From contig JAJEQR010000008.1 in assembly GCA_020687485.1 (NCBI GenBank), positions 1 to 64,000 of the forward strand: a DNA stretch of 64,000 nucleotides, written 5' to 3'. Source of the stretch: Hominifimenecus microfluidus. Its GTDB lineage: Bacteria > Bacillota > Clostridia > Lachnospirales > Lachnospiraceae. The translations under genes were made by a program, and so were the position numbers. This document shows, one piece after another, positions 1 through 8,274 of this stretch; position 1 is the first letter of the stretch, and each line of letters starts with the position of its first letter. The notes under the pieces are model-generated. The model searched no databases. It saw only the letters and a list, made by a program, of their open reading frames with translations, and was not told where the DNA came from.

Positions 1-464
1 TATACAGCTTAAGCAACAAGATGGATAATTCCTTACTGGCTGTAAGGGATATTAACCATAAATATATTGTAGTAGAAAGGAGAAGCTTTCTACAGAAAGT
101 TTCATAAACTGACTGTGTACAGATATGCTGGCCGGATTTCTGACCGGTAAAGAGCAAATGCTTTTCGTTGCCGGTGAGAAGGATTCTCATGGAGTGGAAT
201 GGCTCCGGGAAGGGGTGTATGATGAAGGAGCAGGCTTTTCCTGTATGGGGAGGTACCCTTTGCAAACTGAGTAAGCATGGTATACTGAAGCAGTAAAACG
301 ATAACAATGCAAATAGACAAGACTGCAATATAAAAGGTGAATTGGATTGAAAGAGGATGTAAGGAAAATAAAGACATACTTATGGATAGAAGATCGTATC
401 GGTAAATCAAGTCTTACGTTTTGGACAATTTTTATGAAGGAAGTTTGCCCGGATACGAGACAAT
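1..464. other. Decayed non-coding stretch
   Basis: No convincing gene is visible. An open frame from an ATG at 125 to a stop at 272-274 would give 49 residues of unrecognised sequence, without a clear ribosome-binding site. A possible extended -10 (TGGTATACT, 278-286) has only a weak TTGCAA 15 bases before it. I read this as decayed DNA next to the transposase remnant that follows. Confidence 0.35.
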
Positions 465-1040
465 GTGTTCTTACTTGATCTGATTTGCTTTGAGTATACA
501 TTGATGGAATTTGATAAGCTGATTGACTGGATTTACGCACCAGAGGATAAGTTTAGAGAAAAGAGAGCTGGTGCGATTGCTGCAAGAAATAGATTCGTTC
601 AAATGATTAGTACCGGTGATGTAAATTACAAAGAGATACAGGAGATAATTGATTATGATGCAAATCTAACGGATCACAACATTGAACAACTGTCTGCAAA
701 ACTGTTATTGGATCTTACGAGAAACACAGGATTTGAAGTGTTGTTTTATTGTGGTCGCGGCAAGATAGAGAACTTTATCAAGGAAGGAAAAATTGGATTT
801 GATTTTTCTTCCGTCAGTAGTTACTCTATGGTAGTGAATGCAAACCGCCTGCAGGTACATGCGCTTGCCTATAATTTGTTTAACTGGTTTCGCCGACTGG
901 TGCTATCCGCAAACATGAGAAAACAGCGGATTGATACCATTCGTCTGAAGCTGCTGAAGATTGCTGCCAAAGCAGTGCATTCAGCAAGATATATCATCTT
1001 TAAGCTGTGCAGCAGCTGCCCATACAAACGGGAGTTCTAA
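465..1040 (+). pseudogene. IS1380-family transposase, 3' remnant in a chimeric frame
   Basis: From about residue 91 to the end the frame matches my knowledge of the C-terminal part of IS1380-type DDE transposases: a GRGKIENFIKEGK stretch, then NANRLQVHALAYNLFNWFRR and the closing LCSSCPYKREF. The first 90 residues (a better start is the ATG at 504) do not resemble that family and I do not recognise them. Family members are several hundred residues long, so the catalytic N-terminal two thirds are missing. The usual continuation of the tail (a Y-E-T-L-E-N-like stretch) is cut off by the stop. This is most likely a dead insertion-sequence fragment fused in frame to unrelated DNA. Confidence 0.7.
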
Positions 1041-1311
1041 GAAACTCTGGAAAATATATATGCACTTCGGTCACAGCCGGAATAAGCTGTAACTCGTGGA
1101 CCTTGATAATTTCAGCTGTGATCATTCAATTCCACAGGGATATTCTACCCTTTTTCAGGAAATCACAGCCGTTATTGTTGATAAAAAACCAAGCAGACAA
1201 CTTTTGGGGGCAGTCTGCCTTACGGGCTTACCCCCATGAATAATTCAGGAGAAAGTTCCGGAAGGATATATCTTTATACTTTTTTGAAATTGATTTTCAG
1301 CAAGTCTTAAC
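1041..1311. other. Insertion-sequence tail and spacer
   Basis: No gene. The first part continues IS-like sequence out of frame with the remnant. A short inverted repeat, TGGGGG (1205-1210) and CCCCCA (1231-1236), may be a structural leftover of the element end; it has no T-tract and is not a clear terminator. Confidence 0.35.
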
Positions 1312-1339
1312 TGGACAAATACAGTCCATCTGTTATACT
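1312..1339 (+). promoter_or_regulatory. Promoter of the GT2/YfhO/hydrogenase gene set
   Basis: TGGACA (1312-1317), a 16-base spacer, then TATACT (1334-1339) preceded by TG one base upstream (extended -10). It lies about 80 bases before the glycosyltransferase start. It is the only good promoter seen before the hydrogenase genes, so it may drive them too (inference). Confidence 0.55.
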
Positions 1340-1417
1340 AAGAGTAGAATTTTCGGAAACTATTCAGAGTCATGCGGATTTGAATGGCTGCATTTTTAGT
1401 AGAATAGGAGAAAAAAT

Positions 1418-2392
1418 ATGGAAAAGAAACCGTGTTTGTGGATTATTATTCCTTGTTATAATGAAAGCGAGGTTCTGCCGATTACTGCGCCGATGTTCTC
1501 GGACAAGATTGAGCAGCTGGTGCAGGCAGAGAAGATCGCTCCGGACAGCCGTATCCTCTTTGTAAATGACGGTTCGAAGGATGATACCTGGGAGATTATC
1601 TGCCGTCTCTCGGCGGAGAATCCCCGTTTTCAGGGAATTTGCCAGAGCCGGAACCGCGGGCATCAGAATGCTGTTCTGGCCGGTCTGATGGAAGCGAAGG
1701 AGCGGTGCGATATCACGATATCGATCGACTGTGACGGTCAGGACGATATCAATGCGATGGATCAGATGGTAGAGGAATACCTGAACGGATGCGAGATCGT
1801 GTACGGCGTCCGTTCCAGCCGCGAGACGGACACCTGGTTCAAGCGCACGACTGCGCAGGGCTTCTATAAGGTACTGAACGGCATGGGGGCTGAGGTGGTG
1901 TATAACCATGCGGATTACCGCCTGGTCAGCAGTCAGGTGCTGCAGGCCTTTGCGGATTTTCATGAGGTGAATCTTTTCCTGCGGGGCATGTTCCCGCTGG
2001 TTGGCTTTAAGAGCACTTCCGTGTATTACGAGCGCCACGAGCGGATTGCCGGTGAGAGCCACTATCCGCTGAAGAAGATGTTGGCGCTGGCATTCGACGG
2101 GATCACCAGCCTGTCCGTGCGGCCGATCCGCATGGTGACGGGCATGGGGGTGATTGTCAGCATACTTGGTTTTATCGGGATCATTTGGGCGATTGTGGTT
2201 GCGCTTATGGGAAAGAGTATCGCCGGATGGGCATCAATCGTCTGCATCGTATGCTTTCTGGGCGGAATTCAGCTCCTGAGTCTTGGAATTATCGGAGAAT
2301 ACATCGGCAAGACCTATATGGAGACGAAACGCCGTCCGAGATATATTATCAGTGAACGTACGGAGGAACTTATCTGTGATAAAAAAGCGTAA
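1418..2392 (+). CDS. Membrane-anchored family 2 glycosyltransferase (GtrB/DPM1-like)
   Basis: 324 residues. The N-terminal GT-A domain shows IIPCYNE (about 10-16), the nucleotide-binding NDGS (50-53) and a DxD-type D104-C-D106. Two membrane helices follow near the C-terminus (about 240-305). This layout is that of polyprenyl-phosphate glycosyltransferases, which load a sugar onto undecaprenyl or similar phosphate at the inner face of the membrane. An AGGAG sits just before the ATG. The next gene, a YfhO-like membrane protein, starts inside its 3' end, so the two are translationally coupled. A lipid-linked sugar made here and used by the YfhO-like partner outside the membrane is a reasonable inference; the sugar is unknown. 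Confidence 0.88.
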   Translation: MEKKPCLWIIIPCYNESEVLPITAPMFSDKIEQLVQAEKIAPDSRILFVNDGSKDDTWEIICRLSAENPRFQGICQSRNRGHQNAVLAGLMEAKERCDITISIDCDGQDDINAMDQMVEEYLNGCEIVYGVRSSRETDTWFKRTTAQGFYKVLNGMGAEVVYNHADYRLVSSQVLQAFADFHEVNLFLRGMFPLVGFKSTSVYYERHERIAGESHYPLKKMLALAFDGITSLSVRPIRMVTGMGVIVSILGFIGIIWAIVVALMGKSIAGWASIVCIVCFLGGIQLLSLGIIGEYIGKTYMETKRRPRYIISERTEELICDKKA

Positions 2393-4676
2393 AGCAGATC
2401 CCTGTCTGATTTGCTGTGTCTTCTGCTCTTTAATTGCAGCAGGAATGACTTTTGGCTATTTTATAATACAGGAGAAGGGCTTTTTTACGGTTGTTGCAGA
2501 TTTTAATTCTCAGCAGCTTACTTTTGCTACAGCTGTATGGAATATGCTGCATTCCGGAAATGCAGGAGAGTGGATCTGGAACATTGATCTGGGTTCTTCT
2601 TTTGTGAACGCGTTTAGCTTTTACAATCTGGGAAGCCCTTTTTATTGGATCAGTCTGCTTTTTCCAAGAGGAAGTTTCCCTTATCTTGCCGGATTTCTGT
2701 ATATTTTAAAATATGTTGTGGCTAGTATGACAGCCTATTTGTATTTGCGGTTATTTGCGGAGGATCGCCGCTATGCTGTCATCGGCGCTCTTCTTTATGC
2801 CTTCTCCGGGTTTCAGACGACTAATCTGGAATTTTTTCATTTCCATGATGTAACAGCAGTGTTTCCGCTGATGCTTCTCGGACTAGAACTTTCCATGAAG
2901 GATAAGAGAAGACGACCGGCTTTTGTATTTGCGATATTTTTAAATTGCCTGATTAATTACTTTTTCTTCATTCAGGAAATAATTTTCCTGGTTGTATACT
3001 ATCTGGTGCGTTATCATGGGCTGGGATGGAAAGAATTTCTGAAGGGAATTGCGAACTGTCTTCTGTGTGGAATACTGGGTGTGGGGATGGCATCTATCCT
3101 TTTTATACCTGCAGTATTGTATCTGCTTGGGAACGCCCGAAGTCAGATGGTGATGTACCTGCAGAATTTTGCATATGATTCCCGCGGGTTGCTCCATATC
3201 TTAAAGGGACTTCTTTTTCCCGGTGAGCCTATGGATTCACTAAGTGTTTTGAAAGAGAGAAACTGGGATTCCACGTCTGCTTACCTGCCGCTGTTTGGTC
3301 TTTCGCTGGTATTTGCATACCTGGATCGGGAGAAGAACTGGTTGCGGCGTCTTCTTCTGATTCTGGGAGTGATGGCGCTTTCTCCGATCCTGGAGTCGGT
3401 ATTCCTGCTGTTTACACAGATATATCAGCGATGGTGGTATATGTTTGTTATGATGATGGCACTGGCGACCATGAAGGTGGCGGAGAGCCCGGAAAAATAC
3501 CGTATGACACGAGGATGCCTGCTTTATATTGTAATTCTCACGGCATTCTATTTTCTGGTACGTTATATGCCATGGAACAGTAAGGGGGAAAGTGTTGTAT
3601 ATCATGAGCTGCGCTTTCTGTTCTTTTATCTGATAGCGCTGTCGGGGCCTGTAATTTTGATTCTGTTGAAGAAATTGAGACGATTTTGCTACCGGCCTCT
3701 GCTTGGATTGACGATGGTTAGCTGTGTTTTGACGACAAGCATAACACTGTATTGTTATCGTCAGGGAACGAATGTGGAGAGTTATCGTCAGGATTATACA
3801 GCTGGACTTCAGATGAAGGCTATAAGCGATCAATATCGTTATAATTCTACGTTGAATGTATTTATGATTCCGGGAAACGCCAGTGGAATCGGGGTGTTCT
3901 GCACTACGATAGAGAACAGCTCCCGGGAGTTTGACCTGTTGTTCGGACATAAATCCACAAACCGGACTATCAAGAAGGATGATATTCCGGGGCTGGCGCA
4001 GCTTCTGGGAGGAAAATATAATATTCTGGAGGAGCCCAGGGATTCGATGGTAGTGGATCAGGTGAGTGCAGAAGGAAAAGAATATTATATTACGGAGTCG
4101 GATGCGTGTCCAATCGGTTTCTCTGTAGATTTCTATCTGACATCAGAGGAATTGATGGCGCTGCCGGCAGAGCAGCGTGCGATGACTTTAATGACGGCTG
4201 CGGTTATAGAAGAAAATGATTTGGAGAAAGCGTCTGATGCAGTCTCGAAACTAAATCCGGATTCTCTGGATTTCAGTTCCGGACCGGAGGCTTTTATTCC
4301 GCGAACTACGGAGAATGCAGTCTCCGATTTTTCGAGAGATTCTTCCGGGTTCGCCTGCAGAACCAACTGGATGGAAAATCGTTTGGTATATTTTACAGTT
4401 CCGTATAGTGAGGGATGGCATGCTTCGATTGATGGAGAATCTGCAGAGATCATTAATTCCGGAGGTATGATGGCGCTGGCGATTCCCGGAGGAGATCATG
4501 AAGTTACCTTTGTCTATCATACACCGGGGCTTCGGGCAGGGGTTGCAGTATCCGTCATTTCCTTCGCTCTCTTTGCAGCTGTTGTGATAAGGAACCACTG
4601 TGCCTGGAAAAAAGAAGAGAACAATCCTGCTTCGGCAGTGAAGTTAGAAAAAATAGGAGATAATGGGAGGATGTAG
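2376..4676 (+). CDS. YfhO-family multi-membrane protein, GT-C-like
   Basis: About 766 residues from the GTG at 2376. That start has CGGAGG nine bases upstream and overlaps the previous gene by 17 bases; the frame is open further upstream but without such a signal. The N-terminal two thirds carry many hydrophobic helices. The last 100 residues contain YFTVPYSEGWHASIDG, an extracytoplasmic motif typical of the YfhO family, and a final membrane helix. YfhO proteins are thought to add sugars to wall polymers such as lipoteichoic acid using lipid-linked donors. Coupling to a GtrB-like transferase fits that role. The gene is visibly richer in A+T than the hydrogenase genes that follow three bases later. 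Confidence 0.82.
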   Translation: MIKKRKADPCLICCVFCSLIAAGMTFGYFIIQEKGFFTVVADFNSQQLTFATAVWNMLHSGNAGEWIWNIDLGSSFVNAFSFYNLGSPFYWISLLFPRGSFPYLAGFLYILKYVVASMTAYLYLRLFAEDRRYAVIGALLYAFSGFQTTNLEFFHFHDVTAVFPLMLLGLELSMKDKRRRPAFVFAIFLNCLINYFFFIQEIIFLVVYYLVRYHGLGWKEFLKGIANCLLCGILGVGMASILFIPAVLYLLGNARSQMVMYLQNFAYDSRGLLHILKGLLFPGEPMDSLSVLKERNWDSTSAYLPLFGLSLVFAYLDREKNWLRRLLLILGVMALSPILESVFLLFTQIYQRWWYMFVMMMALATMKVAESPEKYRMTRGCLLYIVILTAFYFLVRYMPWNSKGESVVYHELRFLFFYLIALSGPVILILLKKLRRFCYRPLLGLTMVSCVLTTSITLYCYRQGTNVESYRQDYTAGLQMKAISDQYRYNSTLNVFMIPGNASGIGVFCTTIENSSREFDLLFGHKSTNRTIKKDDIPGLAQLLGGKYNILEEPRDSMVVDQVSAEGKEYYITESDACPIGFSVDFYLTSEELMALPAEQRAMTLMTAAVIEENDLEKASDAVSKLNPDSLDFSSGPEAFIPRTTENAVSDFSRDSSGFACRTNWMENRLVYFTVPYSEGWHASIDGESAEIINSGGMMALAIPGGDHEVTFVYHTPGLRAGVAVSVISFALFAAVVIRNHCAWKKEENNPASAVKLEKIGDNGRM

Positions 4677-4679
4677 CAA

Positions 4680-6527
4680 ATGAGTCGATTGAGAATCAAT
4701 ACGCCGGATGAAGCGGAACTCACGATGGAACATCTCTATCTGGATTTGGAACGGCATATCGCGGCCAGCACACCGGGTCTCTGTCCTGTGGACATGCAGA
4801 TTTCGTTCCTGCGTCTCTGTCACGCGCAGTCCTGCGGTAAATGTGTACCCTGCCGCGTCGGACTGGGACAGCTGGTGCGCCTGATGACAGATGTTCTGGA
4901 ACACCGGGCAACGATGGAGACACTGGATCTGATCGAGGAGACAGCAAGGAATATCGAGGTATCGGCGGACTGCGCGATCGGTTATGATGCAGCACGTATG
5001 GTATTGAATGGATTGAAAGGATGTCGGAAGGATTATATTTCCCATATCCGCAAGGGTCTCTGCACGGCAGGAATCACGCAGCCGGTTCCCTGTGTGGCCA
5101 TGTGCCCGGCAGGTGTGGATATCCCGGGATATATCGCGCTGGTGGCAGAGGAACGCTACGGTGACGCGGTGCGTCTGATCCGGAAGGACAACCCTTTCCC
5201 GACGGCCTGTGCCATGGTCTGTGAGCACCCCTGCGAGGCGCGCTGCCGCAGAAACATGATCGACAGCGCAGTCAATATCCGTGGTCTGAAGCGGATGGCG
5301 GTGGATCACGCGCCGGCGGATACCGTCCTGGTTCCGGCCAATCAGCCGGATACCGGCAAGAAGGTTGCCATTGTCGGCGGCGGCCCCAGCGGACTTTCCG
5401 CAGCGTATTACCTGGCGCTGATGGGACACAAGGTTGACGTCTATGAGGAGAAGCCTCATCTGGGCGGTATGCTGCGCTACGGTATCCCGGCCTACCGTTT
5501 CCCCAGAGAGCGTCTGCAGGAGGATATCGACGCAATCCTGTCCACTGGCGTTACGGTTCACATGAATGTAAATGTCGGCAAGGACGTTACAATTCGCGAG
5601 CTGCATGAGCGCTTCGATGCGGTCTATGTGGCGATCGGTGCGCAGACGAACAAGGAATCCGGTCTGAAGGCGGACGGCGAGCTGAAGGACAGCTGCGTCG
5701 TATCTGCGGTTGAGATGCTGCGGAACGTTGACACAGAGAATCAGCTGGATCTGAAGGATAAGAAGGTGGTTGTCATCGGCGGCGGCAACGTAGCCATGGA
5801 CTGCACCAGAACCGCGATCCGCATGGGCGCGGAGAAGGTTACGGTCGTATACCGCAGACGCCGTGGCGATATGACGGCACTTCCCGATGAAGTAGAAGGA
5901 GCAATTGCAGAGGGCGCGGAAGTGCTGACTCTGGGTGCTCCGGCGAAGATTGAGACCGATCACAATGGAAATGTCGTATCCCTCCTGGTTCAGCCGCAGA
6001 TCGTTGGAGCAATCGATGCGCAGGGACGTCCCCGCCCCGGCAACGCATCGGTCGATCCGGTCAGTGTTCCGTGCAATGTGGTAATCACAGCGATCGGTCA
6101 GGGCATCGAGACCTCCCATTTTGAGGAATTCGGTCTCAGCGTAAAGCGCGGCGTACTGCAGGCGATGGATGACAGTCTGGAGGGAGAGATCCCCGGTGTC
6201 TTCGTGGGCGGCGATTGTGTGACCGGCCCGGCGACTGTCATTCGTGCGATTGCGGCCGGTAAGGTGGCAGCCGCGAATATCGACGAGTACCTGGGATTCC
6301 ATCATAAGCTGGAGTGTGATGTGGAGATTCCTCCGGCGGATCTGGCGGACAAGAAGCCTTACGGCAGAATCAACTTAAAGGAATTGAACGGAAGCGAGCG
6401 GAAGGACAACTTCTGCCATATCGAGGTCGGCATGACGAAGGAAGAAGCCTGCCAGGAGGCCGGACGCTGCCTGCGCTGTGATCATTTTGGACTGGGACTT
6501 CTTAAGGGAGGAAGAGAATCATGGTAA
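4680..6527 (+). CDS. NAD(P)/FAD-dependent Fe-S oxidoreductase, NuoF-C-terminal/GltD fusion
   Basis: 615 residues. The N-terminal 110 residues match the Fe-S end of NuoF/HydB-type subunits: SCGKCVPCR gives Cys52, 55 and 58, with a fourth Cys in SADC at 98. The rest is like the glutamate synthase small subunit/NfnB: a cysteine-rich linker (CVAMCPAG, CEHPCEARC), an FAD-binding GGGPSGLSAAY near 228, an NAD(P)-binding GGGNVAMD near 364 and a closing GGDCVTGPATVIRAIAAGK. The FMN- and NADH-binding half of NuoF is absent. It overlaps the hydrogenase gene by seven bases, so it is probably the electron-transfer partner linking NAD(P)H or ferredoxin to hydrogen. The GGGAGG just upstream lies in the end of the YfhO-like gene. 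Confidence 0.85.
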   Translation: MSRLRINTPDEAELTMEHLYLDLERHIAASTPGLCPVDMQISFLRLCHAQSCGKCVPCRVGLGQLVRLMTDVLEHRATMETLDLIEETARNIEVSADCAIGYDAARMVLNGLKGCRKDYISHIRKGLCTAGITQPVPCVAMCPAGVDIPGYIALVAEERYGDAVRLIRKDNPFPTACAMVCEHPCEARCRRNMIDSAVNIRGLKRMAVDHAPADTVLVPANQPDTGKKVAIVGGGPSGLSAAYYLALMGHKVDVYEEKPHLGGMLRYGIPAYRFPRERLQEDIDAILSTGVTVHMNVNVGKDVTIRELHERFDAVYVAIGAQTNKESGLKADGELKDSCVVSAVEMLRNVDTENQLDLKDKKVVVIGGGNVAMDCTRTAIRMGAEKVTVVYRRRRGDMTALPDEVEGAIAEGAEVLTLGAPAKIETDHNGNVVSLLVQPQIVGAIDAQGRPRPGNASVDPVSVPCNVVITAIGQGIETSHFEEFGLSVKRGVLQAMDDSLEGEIPGVFVGGDCVTGPATVIRAIAAGKVAAANIDEYLGFHHKLECDVEIPPADLADKKPYGRINLKELNGSERKDNFCHIEVGMTKEEACQEAGRCLRCDHFGLGLLKGGRESW

Positions 6528-8260
6528 ATCTGAAAATTGACAAGATCGATGTCTCCGTTCCCGAGGGAACGACAGTAATGGAAGCAGCTGCTTCGGTCGG
6601 CATCAAGATTCCGAGCCTGTGCTATCTGAAGAATATCAATGAAATTGCGGCCTGTCGAATTTGCCTGGTGGAACTGAAGGGTAAGGACAAGCTGATCACC
6701 TCCTGCAACAATGTCGTGCAGGAAGGCATGGAGATCTATACGAACAGCCCGAAGGTAAGAAGTGCCCGCCGTACGAATGTGCAGCTGATCCTGTCCCAGC
6801 ATGACAGCCGCTGCACCACCTGTCTGCGAAGCGGCAACTGCGCACTGCAGAGCATTGCGAACGACCTGGGCCTGATGGATAATCCCTTCCCGGATGACTG
6901 GGTGGACGAGGGATGGCCCCGCAAATATCCGCTGGTGCGCACTTCGCAGAAATGTATCCGCTGCATGCGCTGCGTACAGGTATGTGATAAGATTCAGGGC
7001 ATGAACATCTGGGATGTGGCGAATACCGGTTCCCGCACGACGATCGGCGTAACCGGACAGAGAAAGTTGGAGAACTCCGACTGTACATTGTGTGGTCAGT
7101 GTATCACCCACTGCCCGGTAGCGGCTCTGCACGCCAGAGAGGACTGGCAGGGCATCCTGGACAAGATGGCGGACCCGGATGTCATTACTCTGGTACAGGT
7201 AGCTCCGGCGGTGCGCACGGCATGGGCAGAGAGTCTCGGATTCTCCCGTGAGGAGGCGACGCCCGGACGGATGGCGGCAGCGCTGCGCCGTCTTGGTTTT
7301 GATTATGTATTCGACACCATTTTCAGCGCGGATCTTACGATCATGGAGGAAGGCAGCGAATTTCTGTCCCGTTTTGACTCTCTGAAGGAGGACGGCATGC
7401 CGATGTTCACATCCTGCTGTCCCGGCTGGATCCGCTTCGTGAAGACGCAGTACCCACAGCTGGTTCCTTATCTGTCCAGTGCAAAATCGCCCCAGCAGAT
7501 GTTCGGCGCAGTATCCAAGACATATTTCGCGAAGGTACTCGGTGTGGATCCGTCCCGCCTGTTCTGCGTATCCATTATGCCCTGTGTGGCGAAAAAACAT
7601 GAGGCGGATATCCCTACGATCAACGCGGCAGAGAAGGGAAAGGATGTGGATTGCGTATTGACAACCCGTGAACTGGCGCGCATGATCCGTGCAGACCGTA
7701 TTGTTGTCGGTGCGCTGCAGGAGGAGCCCTTCGATCAGCCCCTTGGCCTTGGCACCGGCGCCGGAGAGATTTTCGGCGTAACCGGCGGCGTGATGGAAGC
7801 GGCGCTTCGCTCGGCTTACTATCTGATCACCGGCAAGAATCCGGAGCCGGATTCCTTCCGCGAGATCCGTGGTCAGGAGCCCTGGCGTGAGAGTGAGCTG
7901 AACATGGGCGGTACCCGTGTGCGTGTCGCAGCAGTCAGCGGACTTGGCAATACAAGAAAGCTGATCGAGAAGATCTTGCGCGGCGAGAAACACTATGACT
8001 TCGTGGAAGTGATGGCATGTCCCGGCGGCTGTGTCGGCGGTGGCGGTCAGCCCATCCATGACGGCGAGGAACTGGCGAGTGTGCGCGGTGAAGCCCTCTA
8101 CCGCCTGGACAAGAAGAACCCGCTGCGCTTCTCACACGAAAATCCCTGTGTGCAGCAGCTCTACAAGGAATACCTGGGAGAGCCGCTCTCGGAGAAAGCG
8201 CATGAGCTTCTTCATACGGATCACAACTCCTGGCATATGCCCGGAGAATATAAAGAATAA
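6521..8260 (+). CDS. hydA: [FeFe] hydrogenase, group A
   Basis: 579 residues. Order of domains: a plant-type 2Fe-2S ferredoxin domain (C-Y-L-K, AACRIC and the Cys of ITSCN), a His-ligated 4Fe-4S domain (HDSRCTTCLRSGNC), two 4Fe-4S motifs (CIRCMRCVQVC, CTLCGQCITHC), then the catalytic domain. All three H-cluster signatures are intact: TSCCPGW (297-303), MPCVAKK near 352 and CPGGC (Cys500, Cys504). A C-terminal small-subunit-like tail (LYKEYLGEPLSEKAHELLHT) is present. The enzyme makes or consumes H2 in the cytoplasm. The neighbouring NAD(P)/FAD Fe-S subunit suggests an NAD(P)H-linked or electron-bifurcating type. A separate HydB/HydC pair and the maturases HydE, HydF and HydG are not in this window. 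Confidence 0.95.
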   Translation: MVNLKIDKIDVSVPEGTTVMEAAASVGIKIPSLCYLKNINEIAACRICLVELKGKDKLITSCNNVVQEGMEIYTNSPKVRSARRTNVQLILSQHDSRCTTCLRSGNCALQSIANDLGLMDNPFPDDWVDEGWPRKYPLVRTSQKCIRCMRCVQVCDKIQGMNIWDVANTGSRTTIGVTGQRKLENSDCTLCGQCITHCPVAALHAREDWQGILDKMADPDVITLVQVAPAVRTAWAESLGFSREEATPGRMAAALRRLGFDYVFDTIFSADLTIMEEGSEFLSRFDSLKEDGMPMFTSCCPGWIRFVKTQYPQLVPYLSSAKSPQQMFGAVSKTYFAKVLGVDPSRLFCVSIMPCVAKKHEADIPTINAAEKGKDVDCVLTTRELARMIRADRIVVGALQEEPFDQPLGLGTGAGEIFGVTGGVMEAALRSAYYLITGKNPEPDSFREIRGQEPWRESELNMGGTRVRVAAVSGLGNTRKLIEKILRGEKHYDFVEVMACPGGCVGGGGQPIHDGEELASVRGEALYRLDKKNPLRFSHENPCVQQLYKEYLGEPLSEKAHELLHTDHNSWHMPGEYKE

Positions 8261-8274
8261 GGAGCAGAGAGCTT

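Noticed and set aside
1211..1227. Similarity of AGTCTGCC-TTACG at 1212 to a string at 23047
   Set aside because: The match is only about 13 bases with a gap, the surroundings differ, and no further copy was noticed; chance is the best explanation.
4644..8059. Very long open frames on the minus strand across the hydrogenase genes
   Set aside because: They are antisense to genes with complete catalytic motifs, have no ribosome-binding sites, and their composition (rich in His, Arg, Gln and Leu) is that of the complement of G+C-rich coding DNA.
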